From positions 310,001 to 374,000 of the forward strand of contig JAOVVO010000006.1 of the NCBI GenBank assembly GCA_028564675.1: DNA of 64,000 nucleotides, written 5' to 3'. Of this stretch, positions 23,701-36,500 are shown piece by piece. The notes under the pieces were generated by a model. That model made no database searches, was not told the DNA's origin, and worked only from the letters and a program-made list of their open reading frames with translations. The DNA is from Onchocerca lupi. Taxonomy: Eukaryota; Nematoda; Chromadorea; Rhabditida; Onchocercidae. The position numbers and the translations under genes were made by a program. Positions within the stretch are counted from its first letter, which is position 1. Each line of letters opens with the position of its first letter.

Positions 23701-26700
23701 AAATTTTGTCCGCTCATGAAAACGTGGTGAGGGGCGGAGTCAAAGAATTCAGTCCGCACATGAGGACGACGTGCAGGGTGGAGTTAAGAAATTCAGTCCC
23801 CTCACTTACTCTTAGTTGCCACGGACGTGGCATATGAAAAAAAAGTAAGTATGGCAATATAAAAAAAAAAGGCCTATTCGAATACAAGGTTGTGTCAAAA
23901 TTTGAAAACAATCAGTGAACTTGCGAATTTCCGTGAGCCATAACAGGGAATGTTTACATTTTTATTTATATAGATAAACATAATTTGTTAGTAATACGGA
24001 TGGAAATTTCAGTTTATTATACTGTTTTATTTTTATGATTAGTAATCTTATGAAAATATTATTTAAAAATCGATTCATACAAATCATTGATTATTAACTG
24101 AGTAAAAAATCTAGGAAAGGAAATAATGTAAGAATATTGTTAATCTAAAAATACTCCTGTTTACTTTAACATAGCTGATGTCAAATATCGCGTAACCTTG
24201 GTGATTAATATGTATAACAGATTTCGAAATCTTTAGCTTTAAAGCAAATGAAATTAATCATTTTATCATCATAAGTTTACGCAAAAAATGTATAGTAAAG
24301 TTGTAATTGCATGGATATATATAGCAAAACGCACTGATTTATTTTTAAACATTATTCACATCAGAAACCTTCTTAGAAGATAACAATTCTCCAGAAAGAT
24401 TGCGATGAATCTTGTCATAAGTATTGAAGGCTATGATAGTAAAAAATTCTTATTATGATATAGTAATACTCTGATAGCTTATGTATTTTAATTTATTTTA
24501 GGGATTATATTATTCGTTTTATAAGAAGCTGATTGGTGAACCATCTTTTTTGGAAGGACTAAATCAAATAACGAACGATAATATAACAGAATATGGTCAT
24601 ACTATTAATACACTGAAGCGTTTTAATCTTTATCCTGAGGTAAATTTAGTTCTTTTCTTCAATTTTTTCAAAAATTTAATTCGAATTATTCTTATTGAGC
24701 TATTTTCATCGGGATAATGGTGAAGTGAATAATTATATGGTTCATTTATGCAAATTTTTGTTTAGGGCTATTAATAAATAGTTGATTATTAATTAATTTT
24801 ACTTAGTATTAATTAATATGCCTTTTAATATCTGTTTAAGACTATGAATCGATGGTTTATTGGAATTTCTAAACTACATAGAAAATAAAGGAGTTTTTGA
24901 TTTAGATTGTGGCGGAAATCTACGAAAAAAATTAAAATCTTGGAGTTTTGAAATAGTAATAATGAAAGACAGTGTAAACTTTTTAATTATCGTTTATTAT
25001 TTTTCAGGTAATTTTAGGTATAGCTTTCAAATTATTTAGAAAGGTAATTGATAGAAGTGACTGGGTGGTGGAACGATGCTGGCAAGTCAACCGAGGTGAT
25101 GTGTTACCACCTGTGGTCAGCTGTGAAGGTTATTCATGAAGATTGATCATTTATTTAAGTATAATTATTTTATTATTCTATTATAATCTTATCATCTTGG
25201 ATACTTGTTGAAAATTAATACTTTTTTAAAATTTTTTGAAAAGACACGCAGAAAATATGATTCCATAGTTCTTTGTTTTTTGTTTTTTTCGATTTCTTGA
25301 TCAAATTAAAATTTCAGGGATTGGTAATGAGCATTATTTTTATGTCACAATGGTTTTCGCCTTAGCGAGTACAGTAGCTGCAACAATATTTTTGTTTGGA
25401 GTATTACTCAGGTCTGATTATTATTATTGTTAATTATCACTATTATTACTTTATTGCTAATTTTTATTACTAATTTTTGTTGCTAATTATTATTACTAAT
25501 TTATTATTAGTTACTATTATTATTATTTATTATTAATTATTATTATTGATAATAATTATTATTGTTGCTCAGAAGTATGAAAGAATTATCTTGAACTGTG
25601 TGAATGCGAATGTGTATATTTATATGAAAAATGAGAAAAAAAAATAGAAAAGAATGGACAGACCAGGCAGGAATGAAAATTTGACTAGGTAATGTAAATA
25701 ATGTTATTAAATTCGTCAAGACATAGGTAGCATAATTGAATTTAAGAATAATAAATTTATATGCATAAACAGTATAAGTAAATCTAAGTAGAGGTAAATT
25801 TATATGCGTAAACAACATAACTGAGTAGTAGAAAAGGTAAATTCATGTATATAAATAGCAAAGTTGAATGTAAAGAAAAATAAATTTTCTTTTTGCATGG
25901 GAAGGTAATCATCTTAGGAGAAAATATTAACACAAAATTTTTCTGTACCATAAAATAGGGGAAATATAATATCGTTTCATTGTATCGTTATCGATATGAT
26001 TACTCACTGCTTTGAAACTTGATAAAGAAGTGTCAGGGTTTGATTATGTGTTGATAATAATATATTTTCTACGTCCATTGTAAAAGTTATGTCTCTGAAA
26101 TACTTCAGAAAACTACTTCAGCGTATTTATTCCAAGCTTTAAGATTCATTTATGTTGTAATTTCTTTTGTGAAAAAAGAGAGTTTTTCGTTCTTACACAA
26201 TTTAATATGAAGTAGTTGATGCTATAAAATAGTGATTTTTTTGTTGGGATTTCGGTAAGTAAGACAGTCGTAAAAGCCGAATCAATTCTGCAATGATCAG
26301 CTCTATAGAGACTTTTGAGACTTTCCTTTAAATGGGATATAATGAATCGAAAATATCTTATCTTCCAATATTTTGTAATGATTGGATTCAGAAATTCGTT
26401 TTGAAAAAAAGTAAATATAAAAGCTTTATGAAATGAAGCAAACAGTGCAGAGCTGAATCATGTATAATCTGAACTTATGTATGCATCAGAAGCCACATCA
26501 TCATGGTTTAAATATTAATGTCTAACTTTTGGAGTTAAATAATAATATTACAAAATGTAAGAAAAGTTTTTAGTCAGTAGTAGATGTAATTAAATCTTAC
26601 TTGATTGCTTATTTGGTAAAACGATTAGAAATAATTCGTCTTATTTGATTGCTTCTTTTTATCATGGGATATTAAATCTAATATTTTCGCATGTTCAGTT

Positions 26701-29700
26701 TTCCTTATTACCGAGACTGTATTCAGTCATTAAGAAAAAAATTTTCTCAAATTTCAAAAATAAAGAAAATTGCTAAAAAAAAGAATTTTCTGAATTTTCT
26801 CAAATTTTTAAAATAAAATTTCTTAATAAATAATAAATACGCATTGCATTTCAGTGACACAATATTAGGTGGCATAGTCGCAGTTTGCTGCTTCTTTTTC
26901 AATCATGGCCAAGCGACAAGAGTACAATGGACTCCACCACTTCGCGAATCTTTTGGCTATCCCGTTTTTCTAGCTCAGATATTTGTTGTTACATATGTAT
27001 TAAGGTAAGAATTCGATATTTTTTATAGTAGATTTAATCATATTTTTAAATTTAAAAATTTTTAAATTCCAACTCGATTATTTTGAATGATTGTTGAAAT
27101 TCATTTGCAAATATATTATGTTAAAATATATTGATGCAAATTATCAGATGATTTTCATGTTAAAATATAGATGCAAATTATCAGATGATTTTCAGACATA
27201 TCAAAAAAGGCCTCTTATGGTCTGTTCTAATCGCTTGTCTTACAACTACATTTATGCTTTTTTGGCAGGTATATAGAAGTCTTTAGTTTCTTCTAAAAAA
27301 AAAAAAACATTGTAGATATCAAAATGCTTACAGAATATTTTCAGAATTCTGAAAGAGAGAATGTTGCTGTAATTTTTTTTTAAATCTTATTAAATTTTTA
27401 TAATTATAGTTTTCTGCATTTGCGCTCACAACTCAGATGGGTTCGCTTTTCACTACTTTTATTCTTGATTTTATTCCGATTGGAACGATGATTACTATTG
27501 TATGTGGTCATTCGGTATGTTTCATTCAAAAATATGAATTTTTGAAAAGAAATTTTTTAAATTTAATATTTTCTGTCAGTTGAGTTAAAGTTCGTATGCC
27601 AAATATGTATTGTTTAAATTCAGCTGATTACAGATAGCATTTTTTACTGCATTTGTGCTATTATTTGGTAATGAAATGCTGCTCACATCATTCTATTTGT
27701 CTAGCATCATCACTTTATGGGTAAGCTTTTTTTTTCTGAACGATCATTTATTTTTAAATACTAAATTTAAGGAGAAATTTCGGATTTTTAAATTTCCATT
27801 CAAAACGAATTTAAATTCGAAAAAATCCAAATATTCATTTATTTATTATAGATTATTTTATTCCTGGATCGATACTTATATCGTATTACTAATCGACCAT
27901 TGTATATGACTATAAATAGCATACTGTTTATTGCTGGTACTGGAGGTATAAAATTAACTATAAGTCACTTGATGCATGTGGAGGATGACGTAATTTTCTT
28001 ATTCATTCTGTAGATAATTCTGATTTGTGATAAAAAAAAAAGTACTTCGAGAAGATTTTTGAATTCTTATTTAATTTAGATTGTATTAGAAAAAGAAATT
28101 TTTTCAAATTGGCACTTGCATAATTTCAGGCTCATATAATGGATCTTCTTCGTGCCAAATTTACAACATTTGCTAATTTTCATACACGTTTATACACGTG
28201 CGCCAAAGAATTCGATTTTATGGGAAGCGAGGTAAATTATAAAAGTTAGATTATTGTAAATTGTTCTTAAAGTTTAATTATGAGTGATTATTATAACACA
28301 GATATGTTTCAAGATGATCAATTGGAATTTGTGGAAGACTTTACATCACAATTTTCTTAGATTTACAGGCAGTGTATAAGACTTATTTTTTAAACATTAT
28401 AATCATACTTAAATTAACATTGCCATCTTTGTTTAATCAATAGACTAAAAAAATATATATATATATAATATCTCCAGGAAAGTTTTTATGATTTCCGAAA
28501 ATTGACAAATTTTCAGGATTTAATAGATCTTATGAGAACGCTTCTGTTCCCAGCTGCGGGTTTATCAATTTTTCTTGTCTTCATGTTTTTTGTACTCTAT
28601 GAGCCGCTGATGTACCGTGATAAAATTCGAATCAAACCATGTGCAGAGGTATTTCTTTCAGTTAAAAGCGAAACATTTTTGAGTGAAATTATTACTCCAT
28701 TCATCTTGAAGATTCTGTAATCATTTAGATTAGGATAACAACATGTCCAACACTTACAACTTAATACATTAACATGGGAATTGTTTTACAGTAATAAATT
28801 CTTTTTTAGTATCAGATTATGAGATAGATGAACGAAACACAGAATGATGTGCATGTAAGAATACAAAAAGAAAAAATATAAATACGAAAATACGAAAAAA
28901 TTAGGAATAGAAAAAGACGGATTTGAAATGGATCAAAAAGTATGTGAAGGAGGCTTACCCTATTGTATTCAGAGATTTCAAAAATAACATGAAAATTATT
29001 TTAATTTCAGATCGTTTATAATATCGTTCAGTGTATTTGTTTCATCGTTATGGCCTGCCTTATTATGCGTTTGAAATTATTTATGACGCCTCATTTATGT
29101 ATTAGTGTGGCAATTTTAGCTAACTTTGAGGTAAATTTAATTTTTTATAATATTTTTGATATTATATGAAATAATGAAATATTAAGACTGCGCATTTCAA
29201 AGCTTCTTCATTTTTGGACAACTATTTCTTGTTTTAGCATTTCTGTCTTTTTCATTTTTAATCTCTTATGGAATCATCTAATCGGGACATTTTATGATAT
29301 AGATATTATGTTGGAATATCTGGATATTTCCAGCCTCTTCCATATTGTAGCTATCCTTAATTTATGATTACGATTAAGAACATAATAAATCTAAGCTATT
29401 CCAAGAAACCATGGGCAATATTTCTATGATATAATTTTGAAACTATCGAAATATATTTCAATGGATGATTGAACATCTTTCGTTAGCTTATTGTTTGTAA
29501 TATTTCAGTTCGTGATACATGTTATACGTTGCAAAATATCAGGATGGATGCATCAAATTTTAACTGTTACATTATTAGCAGCTATGGCTTATCAAGGAGT
29601 GATAAATATACAAAGGCAGTGGGAAATTCGAGGAGAATATAGTAATCCGGATCAAGAAGCACTTTTTGGTTGGATATCAAGTGAAACAAAATCAGGTATT

Positions 29701-31263
29701 GTATTTTTTATGAATAAAATTCCATAAGTTTTCTGTTTTGAAATATTCAAAGGTTTTCATGACCTTTCACCTTGGTTATGGATTCAAATGGATTAAATGA
29801 AATCTATTATTCATCACGTTTTCATAAGACAACTTGCAGATTCAGTTTTTGCTGGTCCGATGCCAGTTATGGCCAATGTCAAATTGTCTACCGGAAGACC
29901 GATCGTGAATCACCCTCATTATGAAGATGCTGGACTGAGGTATTACTTGTTATTAGAAATCTATGAGGATTTTGTGCGTGATTTCACAATATATTATAGG
30001 CCTGTTAGCTAATTTTTCTTGGGTGGTGAGTTAAATATCTTCTCACTTGAGTCTCCAAAATAAAATTTTTGAAGTGTTAATTCGAATTATTGATCAACAA
30101 CTTCTTTCATTTTCATTATTTAGTAAAATTAAGAATTGTGTTTAACTGATCTTAAGTAGATCAAAATTTCTTTCTGAAATAAGTCCTATATTTTTACGCA
30201 TCGTTTTCAACAGCTTTAAATTTAACCTTGTATAATGTTTTTACTTTTAACTACTTCTGGTATGCATTTGAGGACACTTAAAAGCTTTTTCTTTTTTTTT
30301 TTTTTTTTTTTTTAAACAACCATAAATAGATAAAATGATTGTGAAATTGCTTAAAAGTTAAGCTTTGGGAACTTTTTTGTCATAATTTTGAATTGTTTTT
30401 TTTTTTTTTCAGAAATCGGACGCTCAAGGTCTATTCATTATTTAGCCGAAAACCGTTGAGAGAAGTTTATGATGCTTTAAAAGAAATGGGTGTTAACTAT
30501 TACATTTTTCAGCCAAATTGGTGTGATCCACATGTGTCGAGGTTAGTTTTCATTATTACTTAAGTTTCAAAAATAATCTTTAACACTTTATGAATAATGA
30601 AATGAACAGAATAAGCTTTCTACTTACTCGATATCTTTTAGAGGAATTCTGTCGAAATATAAGTTTAGAAGTTTACTTTCTAAAATTTTCACGAAAATCC
30701 TGGAAGAAAGATGAAATTGCATTTAATCGATTTTCATACATAATTTTTTTTTTCTTTTTTTGTGCGCTTTCTTTTATATTTTTGACAGAGATAATTGTGA
30801 GTTGCGTTTTCTGTGCAAAAATCATTTCTAGCGAGTTTGTAAATTTAGTTACTTTCAAATTAAATGAAAGTTAATGTCATAATAGATGTATGAAATTAAT
30901 ACAGGAATTCAAATTTGGTAGAAAAGGAAAATTAAAATTTCAATGCTAATTACGATTTATATATTGGTGATTCAGCAATATTGATTGATTTCTTCTTTTC
31001 CTGGCTACACAAAACTTTGTCAGTAATATTTCGAAAATGAATTGTATATCGATTGTATAAGAGCTGCGTTATTTTGTTTCATTTGCAGGTCAGAGTGTAG
31101 CTATCGAGCAATGTGGGATTTACACGATCCCGCCAATCGAAAACGTGAATCGTTATGTGATTTAATTTTGGATGTGCTAAATGGACGTCGTGTGGAAGCT
31201 TTTGCACCGTTCAAGATTGTTTATAGTGCTAGGAGCTATATTGTTTTTGAACTTTCGGAATAA
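16395..31263 (+). CDS. dpy-19: DPY-19 C-mannosyltransferase, N-terminus unresolved
   Basis: Sixteen exons join in phase: 16395-16507, 24502-24639, 25008-25128, 25318-25411, 26855-27004, 27196-27268, 27410-27514, 27634-27720, 27852-27989, 28130-28231, 28517-28648, 29011-29130, 29509-29695, 29840-29939, 30413-30541, 31089-31263. They give about 654 residues to the TAA; the Caenorhabditis protein has about 680, so a short N-terminus is missing. DPY-19 is a multi-span ER enzyme that moves mannose from dolichol-phosphate onto tryptophan of WxxW motifs in thrombospondin repeats and cytokine receptors. Diagnostic blocks are FENDRHFSHLADFEREMAYR, INTLKRFNLYPE, CWQVNRGDVLPPV, FNHGQATRVQWTPPLRESF, FTTFANFHTRLYTC, GEYSNPDQEALFGWI, AGPMPVMANVKL and GRPIVNHPHYED. 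About ten hydrophobic spans fill the middle. The first intron is about 8 kb and carries a Helitron remnant in the opposite orientation. Confidence 0.95.
17108..17456 (+). repeat. 68-base direct repeat with a flanking inverted/direct repeat pair
   Basis: Positions 17108-17175 and 17336-17403 are identical by eye over 68 bases. A second module, gaaaggaggaagtataattt plus aca, occurs at 17315-17337 and 17434-17456. The 16-mer gaaacaagaagtgaaa (17303-17318) is repeated inverted at 17413-17428. The high identity suggests a recent local rearrangement. Confidence 0.9.
17667..17703 (+). repeat. A37 homopolymer
   Basis: Thirty-seven consecutive A residues. No retroposon body or target-site duplication was seen beside it. 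Confidence 0.95.
18998..19081 (+). repeat. 28-base unit, three tandem copies
   Basis: Copies at 18998-19025, 19026-19053 and 19054-19081 begin GATGATAATGATGATG and end GAGGTAAAATT or similar, with one or two differences between them. It is a young minisatellite in the DPY-19 intron. Confidence 0.95.
19201..19232 (+). repeat. CA dinucleotide tract
   Basis: An imperfect CA microsatellite broken by single GA and AA steps. Confidence 0.9.
19717..19792 (+). repeat. 33-base unit duplicated
   Basis: ATAATTAGGTTGACTTAATA onward (19717-19749) recurs at 19760-19792 with three changes; both copies end TTCAAACGGATAG. A separate 30-base duplication beginning AACTTGCA lies just downstream at about 19928-19985. 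Confidence 0.8.
21327..23968 (-). mobile_element. Decayed Helitron, minus orientation, internally deleted
   Basis: Read on the minus strand, the element starts near 23966 with TCTATATAAATAAAAATG, the AT-rich 5' start typical of animal Helitrons. It continues with a leader shared with the element at 41838, including GATTGTTTTCAAATTTTGAC and CACGTCCGTGGCAACT. Remnants of a Helitron-like N-terminal domain follow at about 22560-21867. After them comes an inverted terminal sequence (21371-21630) and then a stretch ending CTAG near 21327, the expected CTRR end of a Helitron 3' terminus. No helicase remains. The reading frames are broken, so it is inactive. The exact 3' end is uncertain because CTAG occurs twice in this stretch. 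Confidence 0.75.
21867..22560 (-). pseudogene. Helitron-like N-terminal domain relic
   Basis: Minus-strand frames, shifted against each other, show the order seen in Helitron proteins. First is an arginine-rich region with RTRQRMAQMRTE and RRHAARLENAWLSARR. Next come KFRETKGTSYAA and IKFPRFGEPPE, then the core MTSYGAEIV followed by FKVKGQIYHKVGSLVPFE. These match the Helitron_like_N family (the MTSFGA and FKVQGQIYH-GSL motifs), which precedes the Rep nuclease and helicase in Rep/Helicase proteins. Several frameshifts and stops separate the pieces, and the Rep and helicase parts are missing here. It sits antisense inside the DPY-19 intron. Confidence 0.8.
25411..25570 (+). repeat. TTA-rich trinucleotide tract
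   Basis: Imperfect repeats of ATT/TTA with interruptions such as GCTAATTTTT, in a DPY-19 intron. Confidence 0.85.
27118..27195 (+). repeat. Tandem duplication of a DPY-19 3' splice region
   Basis: 27118-27156 and 27157-27195 are near-identical copies of ATGTTAAAATATA...GATGCAAATTATCAGATGATTTTC. The second ends in the used acceptor TTTTCAG (exon starts 27196). The first ends TTTTCAT, so its AG is absent. The two differ by a 2-base indel. Confidence 0.9.
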
Positions 31264-33054
31264 AAACTTCTGTTTGTTTAGTTATGATCTACTACTATTT
31301 ATATTGAATTCAATTTTTTTTTCTCTTTTTTTGCATTTATTGAATCTTCATGCATTTTTCACAGAAAAAAAACTAGCCAGTTTTTGTTTTTATTATCTCA
31401 CATTTGTTATTTCTTTCTTTTGTACTTTTTTTTTTCGTCTGAATGTTTCAGCCACAAGAATTACTGTTTTTTAGTAACTGTTTTTTTTTTCTTTTTTGCT
31501 TACGTATTTATTTTTCTTCTCACTTTTTTTCTTACTTTCTTACGTATTAATAGATGATAATTTTTTTCATCAATTTTTTGTAGCAATAATTTTGATCAAT
31601 TTTTAAATAATAGAGAATTTTACATATTTGAATTGCTTGTATATAAGGAGATGGAAATTCATTTTTTTTATAATGAACGATATATTTTACAAGCCGAATA
31701 GACGTTTTAATCGTTATTTGACATATCTTATCGCTATCAATATCTTCTTTTTAAGTAATGAATATCTTCATGCGGGTTATATTATTCCTCACTTTAGTAA
31801 TAATATGATATTGAATAATTTGTTAATTTTCCGGAAGTAATCAGTGCATTTATTTTATTTGCAGACTTATGCATTAACTTACATATTTTACTTTTAATAT
31901 TATTCGATTTTGCTTTGTTTGTTCTAATATTGTTGATTTTGCTTTGTTTGTTTGCTTCCCATTTTCTACATTCATTTCGTAAAATTAAGATGAAATTGTA
32001 ATTGTTTTCAATTATTTATTTTGTGACGAAATAAAGTGACGAAGTAGTATTGATTATTTCGACTATAATTAAAATAATTATTCTATTCAAATGCTTGAGA
32101 TAAAATTGGTAGATTAGCTATTGGTAAATTCATTTAATGGATTAGTTCAAATTAATTAATTCATACAAATATTTGTTGGATAATTATTTAATCCGAAAAA
32201 TTAAGCGACTTCTTTTTCTTTAAATTACTGAATTTTTTCATTTCCTTTTGGCTGTAGAATTTTAGTTCTGCATTAGATTCTATTTTGCTGCCGAAATAAG
32301 CTCTGGATTGTTGAGGAAATCATTTTAGCCCTATATCATGATTTTTTATCAGGACATCATGCGGTAATTGATAATTAACGAATTTTAACGGTTTTCTCAA
32401 TGTTAGGTTTATCCCACTTTTCTGTCAGTACTATTTATAATCCGATAATATTTCAAATTATTAGCAAATATGCTAGCCATTTACTGGTTTGTGTTAATTT
32501 TTCTTTTTCTTTTTCTTCTTGAAATTAAAATTAGTATCCACAGATAAGCGTAGCGCAAGTAATCGTTGAAGGACATTAAACTTCTGCTAGCTCGCGCAAA
32601 ATTTCATTCATTTAGCAATGAAAATTTGAGATGACAAGGAAATCAGTCTGTTATTAGCCATTTTTTTTTTTTAAAAAAAAGTAGAAGTGCTATTTGCAAA
32701 TTAATGAGGAAACGAATATATTCGAATATATCAAGCTTCTAAAAAAACAAGTTTATTCGGGAAATTTAACAATAAATCCTTGGAAATTTCTGATAATTTT
32801 AAAAAAGTTCATATTATGAAATTATTTTCAATATTCGATTTAGTATGAAATGAAAAATTGAAAATTGTTGGTGATTCATGAAATTTTTCGTTTTTTGATT
32901 TCTATAAATGACTAAAAGAATTGAAGAAATTTGATGAGTGAAAGTTTTAGATGAAATAGAATTGAAATTTTTGTAAAATTTACAGCAGGTATGTAATATA
33001 CGCTTGTACCGAATGGGACGAATGGATGGATGGATGATTTTGATGATGTAGAAG
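31264..33054. other. Intergenic stretch between DPY-19 and the nuclear receptor
   Basis: Poly-T rich directly after the DPY-19 stop. An AATAAA at about 32030 could serve as its polyadenylation signal, although it is some 770 bases past the stop. The plus frame 31181-31474 overlaps the last DPY-19 exon in another frame and is a shadow. No further gene seen. Confidence 0.6.
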
Positions 33055-33132
33055 ATGGCATCAACAAGGGCCGGGAGTTTGAAACAACACGTGTCGATAT
33101 TGCATGATGGAGAAGACCTTGAAAGATTGTCG
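33055..33132 (+). other. Candidate first coding exon of the nuclear receptor
   Basis: In a locally GC-rich stretch, an ATG at 33055 opens 26 codons (MASTRAGSLKQHV at the start, GEDLERLS at the end) and stops at a GT donor (33133) in phase 0. An acceptor TCGATAG at 33384-33390 would join it in phase to the frame that runs into the polyglutamine exon, giving a longer A/B domain. The acceptor is poor in pyrimidines, so this is only a suggestion. Confidence 0.35.
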
Positions 33133-33402
33133 GTACCTGCCTAGCAGAGGGTTAGCTCCCGTTTCAAGGTCACGCGAATGATTGTGACGACAATATGCGA
33201 CAAAGAATGATCAGAAGAAATATGAGGAGGAGGAGAATACTCTCGATGCTCATCTATTTCGACATTAAATTATACACCTTCATTTTCGCTAGAATTTACC
33301 TGCAATAGGTGACAATTGCCCAATTTTGTTTGGGCTTTCTTAAAATGTTTTAGATTCAGGATCTCAGATCAAAAATTTGGTGATCGATAGGAATTGATCC
33401 TG

Positions 33403-33493
33403 ATGATAACAGCAACGGTAACATATCATGAGTTACCACCTCTTACAAGTTGGATATCCGATTCTCAACAACAACAACAAGAGCAGCAGCAGC

Positions 33494-33539
<46 letters not shown>

Positions 33540-36500
33540 GCAACAACAGCAACAACAGCAAACTCATAATTCACCTTCGTCAACTACTTCAGTTCCAATT
33601 ACAGCATGTGTAGCAACAGCACCACTAGGAATTGAACAACAGAATCATCAACCGTCGCAAATTCTTGCTGATCATCGACATTCGCAACAGTCTGCATTGG
33701 TGACATCGCAAGAAATTTTCTGCACACAAGCATTGAATCATTATCGTACAGGTTAGTTTTAGCTTTGAATTATTATTTTTATAATTAATAGGATTCAAAA
33801 TCGATTTCAGCATTCCTGTTATAAATAAATTTGCATAATTACATTATCAACAAATTTTTGCATAGATCGATTATAAATCGATCTTAAAAACTACTTATCA
33901 GAAGTTATCATTGCAATTTTATATTTCATTTATCATCATCACACAATGCTTATTAATCTAGCTGGATTAATTTTTGTTAATCATAGTTTCAATATCGCAA
34001 CTTGTTAGTAATATTGAAATTCAAGAATTCGTTGCAGAATTATATTTAATTACAAATATGGTTTCATTCAAGATGAAAAGGAGATAAAGGTCATTTTGAG
34101 CTGGTAGTACTCTGATAATTTATCCATTCTTATCGCAACAACAGTTTTAATTAATTTCAGCGTGTTGCAGATGTTGAAATTGATGATCATTTCTGGACAG
34201 CTACATCCTTTCTCTCAACACCACCGTCAGCTACTGTAACAGTTCAACGATTTCATCAAATTCATTCCGGAAATGCCAATTGTACAACGATTGCTTTACC
34301 AATATCCGGAACACAGCAACAGCAACAGGTAAATACCGCAAAAGAAGAATGATTTGATGATTTCGATAAAAATTAGACCGAAATCAGAAGGACGGACTAG
34401 AATCAGCACATCTAAGATGAATATAGAAATTTATTTTATTTTATATTAATTAAACTCACCATGCCAAATTCGCCATCCTTTCCGCATCGATGAGTTTAAT
34501 TGATGAGATGAATTTTTCTCCTGCATCAAATGAATTCGCAAGTTGCAAGTTTCAAATTGATTGTAATCAGTTGAATTTGTGATGTATAGTCTATTTTCTT
34601 ATTGGCATAGAAAAAGTAATTTAAATTAATCAAATGCCCGATATTTATCATCACTTATTTTAAAACTTTTAAAATTTAATATGAAATATATAATTAATTA
34701 TAATTTGGAGTAGGCTAAAATGAAATTTATTCTTTCAGTGAAAGCGTATCATTTTTTGACCTTGAAAGTTTGAAAATAGTCATTCAGAATGTCTTTTTTT
34801 ATTCATTCTTTTCAAAATTTTTAATTGCTAAAGGAAAGAAAACCCATTTTTAAAGCGTCATTTTTATCCTTTGAATTTTTATTTTAAAATCAATTTTGAA
34901 TTTTTTCAAAATTATTTTTCGGAAAGAAAAAGAATATTTCTAATGTAATTTTATTGTACTAAAATGATCTGAATTGATGCAAGACTTTTCATACTTTTAA
35001 ATAAAGCGATGTTTTTATACGAATTTTTTAATTGGATTTTTTACTCTTTTAATTGAATCATAAATTGGTTTCATTTATTTTTATATTCATTTTGATTCCC
35101 TATTTATTTCATATATATTTATTCTAATTTTGGTATCAAAAGCATTGCTTTTTTTTATCAGTTCTCATCACTTTCATAAATAAATAATTAATACAAATTT
35201 CTAATTGAATTTCGAATCTCATTGAGGCTAAAAGTAAAATAACATTTATATTTAATTGTTTTTTATGATTAATAATATATCAATCGTCCCATTTTTTTGA
35301 AAATAAATTTGGAAGCTTAAAAATTTATAATAAATTGTTGAAACTGCTTAGTTTTTAAACACAAAAGTTTAACAGTAAGTTTAAAGATAAACAATTGAAA
35401 TTATATAAGTGAAATAGTCTTAATTATTTTGCTAATTAATTTCTGCGATAGTGAGAAAGGGAGAATTTTCTGCTGTTCATTTTTTTTTTAAAGAAATATG
35501 TTTCTAAAAATAGCACCTTTTATTTTTTTTGTCAGGCTCATAGCGAAAATGAATATCGAAGTAAGAAAAGGTCTAATAGTAGCAATTGCCCAACAATTCG
35601 ATCGCCATCTTTGCCATCATCAAGTGGTATGGTCGTTCATAGTGTCACCGAAGAGCTTTGTTTAGTTTGTGGTGATAAAGCATCTGGTTATCACTATAAT
35701 GCTCTTACATGTGAAGGATGCAAAGGTTATTTATAATTGCTTAATATTCTCATTTGCATATTTTTCGTACGTGTGTTACCTATAAATTTACACTTTTTAA
35801 AAATGCAAATATTTTTTGGCCGGGAATTATATAAAAATTTTTTTAAAAATAAATTTGTAAATATTCCAGGATTTTTTCGACGTTCTGTCACACGAAAAGC
35901 AATTTATCATTGTAAATATGGTGAATCATGCGATATTGATATGTATATGCGGCGAAAATGTCAACATTGTCGATTGAAAAAATGTATGGAAATTGGAATG
36001 AGGCCTGAACGTGAGGATAATTTTTTTCGTAAATTTCATGTATAAATTCAATTTTTCGAAATTTCAATTTATCAACTTTTATTTCTTTAAATCTATCTTT
36101 AAAATTTCTATCGCAGAAAGTTTGCTTTTTTTTTGTTGCTATTTTTGCCAACACCATAAATAAACTGATAAAGCAATCAACGATTTATTGTTTAGAACTA
36201 TCATTTCATCAGTGAATCTTGTAAATCCTTTCAAAGAGGTCAACTTTCAGGAAGTAATAAATATATCTATCACAGAAAAGAGTTAAATTAATAGATTTTC
36301 ATTCGAAATACTTTGCACCTTTTGCATGTCTGGAATGACGATTATATTATTTTATGTTTAAATATTTTTTCACCCACTTTTGCTTTTTTTGGATTTATTC
36401 ACTCATATATATTTATTTACTTTTAACGGAAATTTACTTCGTCCTGAAAATTTATGACGTTTTGAAGCTTGAACTGTTTATATTATCCTTTCTAAATACC

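Larger units (their letters stand above)
16508..24501 (+). other. 8-kb intron of DPY-19 filled with repeats
   Basis: The intron separates the exon ending FEREMAYRTEM from the one starting GLYYSFYK, which are contiguous in DPY-19 proteins, so its bounds are well supported. It contains a 68-base direct repeat, an A37 tract, a 28-base triplicated unit, a CA tract, two small tandem duplications and a decayed Helitron. No host exon is evident inside. Confidence 0.85.

Noticed and set aside
31181..31474. Plus-strand frame of 97 codons
   Set aside because: Overlaps the last DPY-19 exon out of frame and continues into poly-T sequence, giving a Phe/Leu-rich translation.
33428..33613. Plus-strand open frame with polyasparagine
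   Set aside because: It is the alternative frame of the CAA tract that encodes polyglutamine in the nuclear receptor; the receptor frame has in-phase splicing and family similarity.
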